Source: Hypsibius dujardini
Taxonomy: Eukaryota; Tardigrada; Eutardigrada; Parachela; Hypsibiidae
NCBI GenBank assembly: GCA_001579985.1
Contig: LRSR01008447.1
Span: forward strand, 1 to 36,824
Reading direction: 5' to 3'
Length of the DNA stretch: 36,824 bases
Part shown: piece after piece, positions 23,001 to 32,100 of the stretch
Numbering within the stretch: the stretch's first letter is position 1
Layout of the letters: every line of letters begins with the position of its first letter
Translations under genes and position numbers: made by a program
Notes under the pieces: model-generated
The model's database searches: none
Told to the model about the DNA's origin: nothing
What the model saw: the letters and a program-made list of their open reading frames with translations, nothing else

Positions 23001-23243
23001 CGAGTTGTCACATGTGGTGTCGCTTCGGTTGAAAAGTAAGGTCACGGAGAGATTGAGATTGCTAGAGGCATACCGGGCGTTGACAGTGGTCTGAGCCACG
23101 TCCAGTGATGCCCCGGTATATGGCAAGGCAATGCCCACTGCCACGTTCAACGGGATCGTACTGATCAGTTCCAGATTGAAAGCATTCAACATGGGGAGCG
23201 ACTGCATCACCAGTTTAATCAGGCAAATTCTATAGTAGAACAT
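13031..23243 (-). CDS. Gene B: complete receptor (membrane) guanylate cyclase, natriuretic-peptide-receptor/GCY family
   Basis: Nineteen exons, 5' to 3' on the minus strand: 22922-23243, 22074-22112, 21919-21943, 20946-21253, 20812-20855, 20143-20184, 19969-20043, 19727-19861, 18358-18612, 17889-18027, 16846-16930, 16531-16777, 15176-15352, 14756-15083, 14241-14517, 13844-14063, 13597-13732, 13295-13343, 13031-13232. The sum is 3105 nt, 1034 residues plus TGA, in frame throughout; all introns are GT-AG except intron 13 (GC-AG). Layout: signal peptide (about 1-21), ANF-receptor ectodomain (to about 460), one membrane helix (about 466-489), kinase-homology domain (about 495-775), coiled-coil linker (about 795-835) and guanylate cyclase domain (about 836-1034). 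Length fits the family (about 1000-1100). It should convert GTP to cGMP at the plasma membrane when an extracellular ligand binds, acting as a dimer. The ligand cannot be told from sequence. Start choice: the ATG gives the signal peptide and the same exon 1 length as gene C. Confidence 0.93.
15084..15175 (-). other. GC-AG intron 13 of gene B
   Basis: A 92-bp intron whose donor is GCAAGT (exon ends ATCCAG) and whose acceptor is TGCAG. The same intron in gene A (30325-30416) is also 92 bp and also starts GCAAGT. Both flanking exons stay in frame (FVQDLIQ then GLHFIHTS). Confidence 0.88.
15572..16150. mobile_element. Related element in intron 12 of gene B
   Basis: Shares with 16996-17670 the start (AAGGGGAACCGGCGCTTT), the internal CATGACGTCAGCAGGTCC and CATTAGACGAATT blocks, and, in reverse orientation, GGCAAGGAACAATT (complement near 16100). 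It is an older, more diverged copy; the right boundary is not clear. Confidence 0.45.
16846..16930 (-). other. Gene B transmembrane exon (exon 11)
   Basis: This 85-nt exon encodes AGVATVTGLAVVFLTFSIIL, the only strong hydrophobic helix after the signal peptide, then a basic stop-transfer stretch (IRRLK) formed across the splice to exon 12. The intron to exon 12 is only 68 bp (16778-16845). Confidence 0.88.
16996..17670. mobile_element. Long foldback element in intron 10 of gene B
   Basis: The two halves pair imperfectly: the stretch around 17200-17235 (TTTATTAGACGAATTTCG) with the complement of about 17490-17525, and GTGACGTCATGAGG near 17154 with a second GTGACGTCAT near 17552. The ends (CCGGCGCTTTG and its approximate complement near 17660) look like terminal repeats. 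It is related to the element at 15572-16150. Confidence 0.5.
18613..19726. other. Intron 8 of gene B (1.1 kb)
   Basis: AT-rich, with low-complexity TTAGT/ACTAA-type sequence at about 19030-19180 that resembles a stretch in intron 3 of the same gene (about 21480-21680). No exon or coding element seen. Confidence 0.5.
21919..21943 (-). other. Conserved 25-nt microexon (exon 3) of gene B
   Basis: Encodes EWDVLLFT. It is flanked by a CAG acceptor and a GTAAGA donor and is required to keep exons 2 and 4 in frame. It is homologous to 8891-8915 in gene C. Confidence 0.88.
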
Positions 23244-24647
23244 TTTGGGAAGAAATATCTAACCCCGAGAGAGATAAAAACTTTCTATTTTACGATAAAT
23301 GAATGAAATCACATATGCAGAAAAAAATAATTGTATGAGTTAAGTGAAAAGCAATTTTTTTCAAACAGAAAATAAGTAAAATTAAGTACGCAAGAAACGT
23401 ATTTTTAGGAATCTAATGCTTCTATACTGCGCGATATTTATGTCGATCTGGCGCTTGTGATCTTCCGTTCATCAGTCGTGGGATGGGGCAAAAAAGGTCA
23501 TAAGGAATCCAGCGGCGCTCTGGAAGATAAAGAAAGCGGATTTAAAATTCAAAATAGATTGTGTATTCGACTGAAATAGCAATGGTGTACTGTTAGGGCT
23601 AACGTGAACAACTGTGGGCGCTTTGTGAACCGTGTGCGGCATTTAGAGATAAACGAACACGTACATTATGGTGTACGTCAATCAAAATATCGACTACGCT
23701 TGGACGTCATTGAACGAATGTGTGCTGTTGCTGTAATGGGGAGGAGACGTGGTTCGTGCTAATAACAAAAATTGTGCGCGGGTGAGAAATGCCATCGATC
23801 AGGAACCTTGGCGATAATTTATTTCAAGGAAGAACACATGCTGTATTGGGTAATGAGCTAATAATTAATGACAATTGTTGGTTACAACAAAGCTGCTCGC
23901 TTTAAGACATTTTCTTAATTTTTTTAGTTTGATAAGTTAGCGAACAACTTTGTGGCACATTAAGTCAATGACAAATTTCTAATTTGTTTTCTGTGACTTT
24001 CCAGGTTTTTTTTTTATTAAAAATGACGACAAATTGACCATTCGCTGACAACAAAAATATACCGGATGCAAGTTGATGTGTGCATGGAGCGTGTGCGCAA
24101 GCCTCTGGGGAAAACTTGTGTTGTATTTCGAAGCATTCATTCCTCCAGTAAAGGTCACAGCGAAATATGGCATTTCGAGCATTCATTTACGGGGGAGAGG
24201 AACACTTTTCTGAATGAACTTGAAAGGACTATACATGCCTTTGACCTTGTGCGTAACCACGCAGACAAAGGGGTGTTTTGTCTACAATTTTTTATTGTGT
24301 GCTCGGTGCCGCGCGCAATTAGACGTCCCGTAAAGAATGTAACCGTAATTGTCAAGATTTTTCCAAAATATCTAACAGAATTGAGATTAACTGATTTGTC
24401 ACTTTAAACGGGCTCATAAAGTTTGTCTTCTGACGATCGAAATTGGATATTCGGACCGAAATAACGAGGAGTAAAAAAAATGTCAAATGAAAACTGCTCC
24501 CAAACTCGTCATATTTAGAAGCCTCTTAATGGCAAAGTTGGTCAGCCCATCCGACACAACAGAATTCACATTTTGCAAAAATTAGCTTGTAAAAAAAACT
24601 ACCCCCCCCCTCTTCCCTTAAGGATTTTCCCATTGTCTGCTCAGATC

Positions 24648-25023
24648 CAGTGGTGAATTGTTCGTTGGGCCTACCGGGCAGTTGGTCAGCTTAAGCTGCA
24701 AGTCCCCCTCCCCTTCCCTTCCACTTTTTGGTTATAGTTGGTTTGACGAGTGCTGACCAATGTTCCTTGAGTGACTATAACAAATTTGATAATTCTGGAA
24801 CAAGAAGGGGGAGGAGGAGGGGGACTTGTAGCCTAAGCCCCGTGCCCCCCCCCCTGGCGTACAAAATGATTTTGCCCCTCCCTCGCGAAACAGGGCAACA
24901 TTTTTTAGCTTTTTATCTAATATAGCTTGCCCCCTCAACCCGGCGAGGGGCGGGTCAAAATTTTGTGCCACCCCCTCCAGCAGGCTTTGTCACCCCCTCT
25001 AGACCGAGCTCAATCCGCCACTG
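24648..25023. mobile_element. hAT-like non-autonomous element with 8-bp target duplication
   Basis: The 376-bp element starts CAGTGGTGAATTG and ends CAATCCGCCACTG, 13-bp inverted repeats with two mismatches. It is flanked by a perfect 8-bp direct repeat CTCAGATC (24640-24647 and 25024-25031). Eight-base duplications and CAGTGG-type ends are known hAT hallmarks. The inside is rich in C and G homopolymers and codes for nothing recognisable. Confidence 0.85.
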
Positions 25024-26042
25024 CTCAGATCGATAGAGCCTATTAGGCACTGCCCCAGAATCCCACTCGGCTACTCTTACGCACACTATTCATCGTGTTT
25101 ATGAACGAAATACCGAGTTACGGATTTATCGTTCCACGTTCGGAATCGTTCTAACAGCAACAAAGTTCAAAGAAATTTCCATATTACCCTCTGGATTCTC
25201 TGGTCTGTTATTGAGGATGTTTTCAAATTCACAGTCTGACAGCTCGCGACAAAAGAAAAGTAATTGAAAAGATTGAATGATTGAAAAGGTTGCTTTATTT
25301 GATTCGACTAATGGTTACCCTAGTACGGTAGGGGACAAACTTTGCCCCCTTTCTAGGCTGTGGGACGAAATGGCAACTTTTCATATTGTAATTTGTCACC
25401 CGGACATTGTTAGAATACTAAAGCCCGGTGCATGCGTAGTACGCGGCGCACTCATCCCCAAATGCGCAATGCACTATGCACAGACGCGAAATACGAACTA
25501 ATTTCAAATTTGTCCCGGCGTGAAAATTTAATCCCTTCTCCGTGCGGCGAGTTTAGGCAAGCGGCCAAAATTTCGACTGTTTAAGAGCACCAAATAAGGA
25601 AAACATAAATCTTAAATAAAGTCCGAAAAAGGCCCCGAAAATCTTTTTTCTAACCTCACAAAACTTACTCGGATTATATTAGGGAGCGTTCAACAGTAAC
25701 GTCAGAGCCATGTAGGGTCAGTCAGAGCCACTTTATCTCTCAACCGCGGCAAAATGAGCGGGAGAAAACATGCTTACATATGTTCAAAACGTTGTTTTGA
25801 GCAAACAATTCTCGGTTTGGTTTTTGTTACAAATTTTATTAATTATTTTCGGCGCTGTTGAAAAATGTCTGTCGAAATTATTTCTTCTAATATGGCTGGA
25901 ATGGTCGGCACGACCATTTCCGTCACCGGACCTGCCTACTGCCAAACGAGGATCCGTCCATAGTGATTTCTTTTCGGTTTGCGCAGTAGAGCTTTAGGTT
26001 GTTCCCTATAGGGATTGCAATATCGAAAACTGCACGCTCATC

Positions 26043-27023
26043 GATGCATTACCGGGTGCGGGAGAACTTTTGGCACTACACTAAAATCACTGAATGTAAC
26101 CCTATATGAACTGATAAAAAAAATTTATGTTTTATTTTGAAAGAAGAATAGGTCTGTGAAACATTTGTTCGGTTCGACGTTGGGGCAGGAGCAGGACAGG
26201 TGTTATGCATTGGTTTGTGGCAGCACCTAAAAATTAGGAGTAGCCCGGTTAATGGCAGATTTTGCCAAGTTCGCTGACCCAGATCAAAACTGGTTCGCAT
26301 TTCTCGAAGCAGAGCGTGAGCAACAAAACGTTACAACACGTACGTTGTAGTAATTTGATGGGGCTATCCCATGCAAAAGAAAAAATCAATATGCGGCAAC
26401 TTTGGTTTTGAAAAAAAAGAAAACGTCGCAGGGTCAAGTTCAGCCAATTTTTTAAATCTTGCATCTCTAACTTTAGATCAAAACTGGAGACCTAAAATGC
26501 AACGAAAAACACTGTTTTTAATTAAAAAAGGGGGTGCAATAATTGGGCTCTTTAATGTGATTGAAATTATCCCAATCGCATAACAACTGAGAAAGTTATT
26601 AGCGTGGACCCGAACCCGTACACCACTCAAACCACTTGTCTGAAAATGTTTACGTTTTTTTTAAAAAGGTCTCTCTCAGTTTAGTGGTGCACGATTGATT
26701 GAATATTTCTGATTTTTTTCTTGTACAGTACACTGACTTAGATCTATAGTTTTCCGTTTTGGTTTTTCAGATTCGCTTTAAAATAGAGGGAGATCTCAAA
26801 TACGGTCCATGGGACAAATTATAACAATGTTAGTCCTTGGGTTTTTCGAAACAACTTCTGATCCAACAATCTGAATCTCAATTTTAAAAATGATTCGGAT
26901 AGCCATTAAAGTGGGCTTTCCAGTGCAAAAAAATATTTTATCAATAGCACACACACAGTTCAGGCGAAGGCTTGCGAAGGCCAGTACCAAAAGCTTTCCC
27001 GCACCCGGTATGCAGCATCTTCG
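26043..27023. repeat. Imperfect long inverted repeat (about 1 kb span)
   Basis: CCGGGTGCGGGAGAACTTTTGG near 26051 pairs with the complement around 26987-27009, and homology continues inward on both arms for roughly 100 bp with many mismatches. It may be an old foldback transposon in the spacer between genes A and B. No coding content. Confidence 0.5.
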
Positions 27024-27092
27024 ACCCACTCTGCATGCATTATTTTGTGCGAGCATGCGAAATTAATATGGCAAAATGTGAAAGGCAAAGAA

Positions 27093-27869
27093 CTACAGGG
27101 GTCACCACGAATATTGAATAATATTTGTCACTCCCTCCAACATCCATGAGTGTGGGAAAATAAAAATTAATTTTAGTGGCAAGGAGGGAATTAAGTTAAG
27201 ATTAGCTAAAACTTGATTTGAAACGAATCTGACAATAATTGAGCTTTTGAGGAATTTTGTCTTGAAAGTGGTACTTTTGTACCCGCCAAATTAAGCCGAA
27301 AAGTATACTACGAACTTCAGTTCCGCCAATCGTGTTTGGAGCTTAAACAAAAAACCGCTCATTGTAAGTTATCATGACATAGTTTCTCTATAAAAACCAC
27401 GTTCTATTGGTTCTTGAGATGCAGCAGGAAATTTTTGAGAAAAAAGAATTCGCGCAAACGTGCGAAAACAAGTACTTTCTACACATTAACATCGTTTTAG
27501 CTTCGCCCCTAGAACATTTTGAGTTTCATAGAGAGCAGCCATTTTATGAGTAATCCTTTTAGGGTTACTTTGTTTGCTACACTGCCTCTACAAAAATTTT
27601 ATGGGAAGGCAGAATTTCAAAGGAATCACTAACACAATCAAGCAATGAAGCAATCAACCCACTGAGCTCGTGTTAAACAGCAAAATCGGCCATTTTAGTC
27701 AGCGACCCCAGAAAGGCTTCCTGCGTGAGAATAAAAATTTATTTTTATAATAAACTTAATTCCGGATTCAGGTGTGGCGTTTTTGTCATTTGTGAGGTCA
27801 GCGTCAGTTGCGCTCAGTTTGCGTGGCAACCGTTTGAAAACTATTCAATATTCGTGGTGACCCTTATAG
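27093..27869. mobile_element. Terminal-inverted-repeat element directly downstream of gene A
   Basis: GGGTCACCACGAATATTGAA at the left end (about 27099) recurs as the reverse complement ending near 27863; the inverted repeat extends with small differences to CTA/TAG. About 775 bp long, without a recognisable protein. Its right edge is only 21 bp from the gene A stop codon, so gene A's 3' UTR probably lies in it. No clear target duplication seen. Confidence 0.7.
27738..27743 (-). promoter_or_regulatory. Candidate polyadenylation signal for gene A
   Basis: AATAAA on the minus strand, 148 nt beyond the gene A stop. It lies inside the terminal-inverted-repeat element at 27093-27869, so the element may supply the 3' end of the transcript. 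This is inference only. Confidence 0.35.
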
Positions 27870-27890
27870 TAGGGCTACTGTATGATAGTT

Positions 27891-29149
27891 TTAGTCAGTG
27901 GCAAGCCAGAAAGTTTCAATTTGTCCCTTCCCCTTGATGTTGACTACACCGCGGGGAGTAAGTCGTAGGTCCGGCTCGTCCTGTAAGAGTTCTGCCGTTC
28001 TCGGACTGACGTGAATTCGGCCCGGTTCGCCGTGACTCTCCATCCGACTGGCCGTGTTCATTGTATCGCCAAATCTAAAGAAATGTAAAGGTAATTGTTA
28101 GCTTAATGTTGATCAGTTAAAAATTAACACAATTTCATTCAATTTACTACTAAAACCGTAAAATAAAACTCTTAAATTATACTTGCAGAGAGGTATAATA
28201 CTCGCATATATATATACTCGCATATACATAGGCATAGATTACCTACTTTCGTAGGTAAATTAAACTCAATTAAATTTCTTTAAAGTATACCCTGGCTTAC
28301 CTACTAATTAATCAACCGATAAAATAAACATGTAAATTACTGATTTCTCAGTTACTTTGCTATTAAGTCATTAGCATTGTATTAGTTCACTTTCGATACG
28401 GCTGCTTATTTTTCTGCTTACAGGCAATATCGCGGTGACCTTTGTCCTACAACCCCTGCGGCAATAGGTCCTGCGAAAGCAAAACAAGGGTTTCAAACAG
28501 GTAAGTCTCACCTGCTATAATATATCATTAATATTTACCGGAATGCATTCCAGCGCGTAGCCTGGTCTGTTTGCGAAAATCAGACTCGGAGTAGGCTTTC
28601 ATGAAAGCCAGAGACATGAAGGCCACCGCAGCTGCGTGTTTTTGACCGTTCGGAATGGGAATACCGCTCACCACCTTTTAAAATAATTCCGTTATTCATT
28701 CCAGGCATATTTCTTGCGGCTCTCGATCGGAACAGAAAACGACAGCAACGCCTAGTGGCTTAAATTTTTAACAAAAGTGCGTTTTGACGGCCAATATGTG
28801 CCGATTTTTAACGGTTCTTCATAATTTTTTATAAGGGTGCAGAAATATGTACAGTCTGTATGTTGCAAACATCACCAATGGCTGATATTCAAAATCGCAT
28901 CATCTCATTTCGGGTTGGGAATAACTTACGACATATGAATCGTTTATCGTTTCGACTTTGTAGACGTCAAACTTCGCAATCAAAACATCCAGCGTTGAGT
29001 AGACTTGATTGAGGAAGGAAATGACGTCATAGGGACTGTTGACCAGAGCGAAATCTCCAAACCCGTCGATGTCACTAAAATAGACGGTCACCGAATCGAA
29101 CATTCTCGGGGTTACGTCTAAATTAGCTCGCAGCCTCTCCACAATAAGT
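27891..29149 (-). other. Gene A guanylate cyclase catalytic domain, exons 16-19
   Basis: Exons 28930-29149, 28539-28674, 28422-28470 and 27891-28074. YFSDIDGFGDF and VETINDSYV supply the two metal aspartates and the GTP-selecting Glu; RYCLFGDT supplies the Cys; NTASRMES supplies the Asn and Arg. The domain ends KGKGQIETFWLATD then TAA, ending six residues earlier relative to the FWL motif than gene B. All catalytic residues are intact. Confidence 0.92.
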
Positions 29150-32100
29150 CTGCCAATGAAAAAATGAATCATATTTATCTTTCTGGAAATAAATGATGAT
29201 TTGCTGTAAGATTTACATACAAAATTTAAAATTACATTTAAATTTCAGCCATACCTCGGTAGCATTTCTTCCAGAAGCAGGTCACAGAGTCGTCGCTGTT
29301 CGACTAGATCCCTCGTACGTTCGCCGACTTTCGCTTCAAGATCATGCGCATGCGCTGCCAATCGTGCTAACGTTCTACTCATTAAGTTGTCCTGCGCTCG
29401 TATTTGGAGCTCCGTGAAAATATCCTTTTGAACAGTATGAATAGTCGGACGCTCCAGTGGATCTTCATTGCAGCAGTTGAGAATTAGAGTGGATGTCTGG
29501 CCATGAGTCAGAACTGATTCAAACCATTTCACTGCAAATAATGTGGGTTATCGAAATACTCTGGCCTTTACTGTTTACTACAAACATAATATTCCAGATA
29601 TTTAAACCTTTAAACTGGAAACATGTTTTCGTTAGCCACTAACGAAAACTCAAAGCGAAATTTTAATTATATTATTAAGTTGCTTTTTCTAATATTTGTC
29701 ATCTAGAAGAGAATGTTTCCTGTCCTTCTGCATTATTTGCAGTGGGTTTAAAGTTGATTTTATTTTTTAATCAGTATTATTATTCTGTGTATTTATAGTT
29801 CCTTTTAAGAGAAAAGTGGTTTATTAGCAGGACGGAAATTTGAACACGCACAAAATAGGCAACAAATTTTTTAATTATTTTGTTTAATTAGTCTAAATTT
29901 TATTAATGCAACAACTAGAAACACAGGGTACTAACCTCCATCAATTTATAATTAATTTACTCCTCGAAGAAAACATAATTTAATACTACAGAGATATCAA
30001 TATTCACTTACCTAAGGGGCTTTCGTTTTGTCTGGACAGCATTTCGAGCAAGCTGTTATTCGTAAAAACCTCAAAGAGAATCACCCCTAGGGCGTAGATA
30101 TCCGATTTGGCGTCCGGCATTGAGCGTCCTGTTTGCTGCTCCGGCGCGTTCCATATTGAAAACTCAAACGCCAACGGTTCCGTCCGATTGGGGGCGTTTA
30201 GCTCCATCAACTGCTCATGCCCCAGCTTGGAAATTTTCACAACAAAATGCTTGTCGATGATGCAGCACAGGCTTGACAGTTTGCCGTGTTTTCGGAATTT
30301 TGACGTATGAATATAATGCAAGCCCTGCCAAGGCATACATAATGGTAAATAAAGCCATAAATTTGTTAACTTCTCTTGCAGTATTAATTTTTTGGATGCC
30401 AGTCATATTGACTTGCCTGGATTAGATCTTGCACGAAAGACTTTTGAAACTCTCTGCTGATGATGCCCTCGTTGAGGAGGTCACGCAATGAGCCCCTTTC
30501 GCCGAAGGCTTCCAGGATGAACAGTGAAGGTGTATTGGGGATGGCAATTAGTCCGAGGAATTTTTCAATATTATTATTATAGCATCCGTGCATCTAAAAA
30601 AACATATGAAGCTTTTGCAACTTGCAAGCAACTTTCGTCTGATATTCAAGTACGTATCAAAGTAACGTTGTAAACGTAACATTTATACATAAGTATAATA
30701 TAGGATTTTTCAGAGTACGAGTATATTAAAGTTCAGAGTATATTAAACTGTGCTGCTTTGTCCAGCAGTCCTGGAATTATAGCACCAAATGATCTGGATC
30801 TGCAGATTATTTTTTGAATTTATATGTTTCTATGTCTGCACGAATTGATAAAGTTAGGCAGAATTTCGAATTGAGTTTTTAAGTTTAACGTTTCAAATTC
30901 TAATTATCACCATTGTTCTTCCAAGTAACTGTGATGTTTAAATTTCCCGGTTCCGAAGTTGCTTTTTTTCTTGGTATGAATTGTTCGAATTTTTATTCCT
31001 ATTCATTTACTTTTTATTACTTGCCTGCTCGCGTTTTGATTCGAAATATAATGTATTATGAATTGTAGTGTTTTTTTAATATATTAATAGACATATTAAA
31101 ATACCCCTATTTTTGGCTTTTTGAATTTTAATTAATATATTAAAATATTAAATTAAATGATTTTTTGAAGAGGGTATTAAATTAAAAAGTAATTAGAACA
31201 TCAGCTGCCGGTAAGTTATTAATTTGAATATTAGAATTGCAACCGTTTCAATATTAATATATTAAATGACTTCTTTTCATTTTAATATATTAAAAATTGG
31301 CTCTGGTATTTTAATTGACAATTGAAATCTGTCCTCGTTCAATTCAAAAGAGTTCAGTTCAGTGCAGTACATGTGACATGTCAGTGTATCTCATGAAACG
31401 TGAACTGGTCACGTGATTGTTGCGTATTGAATCCGCACGTGTGCGTTCAAGTAATTTAGTATGAGTGTTTGTCAGCCATTGCCTGCGTTGATTGCTTGAA
31501 ACCGCGAAGCACTCAAATGTAGCTGGAATTTGACTTTTAGATTTGGAGAAGTTCTTCACTTTCGTTTGAGGTCTCCGAAGATTAGTAGCTTTTTATCATG
31601 GTTAATATTGGCGAAATAACCGTCAAACGAACGGTTAAACGAACAAACGGTTTCTGTTAATCTTCAGTTCCGCTGGCTAGCTGGCTAAAAAATCCCATGC
31701 ATTGAATATTTTTTATCGTTGAAAATATTAATATATTTTAATATAAAATCATGAAGAATTTTAATTGTATTAATATATTATAATACAGCGGCCAAATTTT
31801 TTTTATTAAATTAAAAAGTAATTTAAATTATTTCTTGGGCAAATATATAGTAATATATTTTAATTGAGTGAAAAAAGAGATATTAAAAAAACACTAATGA
31901 AATGCGTGTACACTGCGTGTCCTGATTGGTCGTACAGAAAGAGTACAATTTAGGGTGGAGTTTCCGATCAGTTTAAACAGCAAAAGTCACGTAATCAGAG
32001 TTATTTTTGGAGGTGACTGTATGCAAATGTACTGTCGTGTGCAAATATACTGTTGTATGGAAATATACTATTATATGCAAACATACAGTTATATGCAAAT

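Larger units (their letters stand above)
23244..27890. other. Spacer between genes A and B
   Basis: No gene recognised. It contains presumed upstream regulatory DNA of gene B, the hAT-like element (24648-25023), the long inverted repeat (26043-27023) and the element next to gene A (27093-27869). Open frames such as those at 24066-24407 (plus) and 25277-25501 (plus) resemble no known protein and lack splice or composition support. Confidence 0.6.

Noticed and set aside
24066-24407. 113-residue plus-strand open frame in the A-B spacer
   Set aside because: No recognisable domain, composition like surrounding non-coding DNA, overlapping open frames on the other strand.
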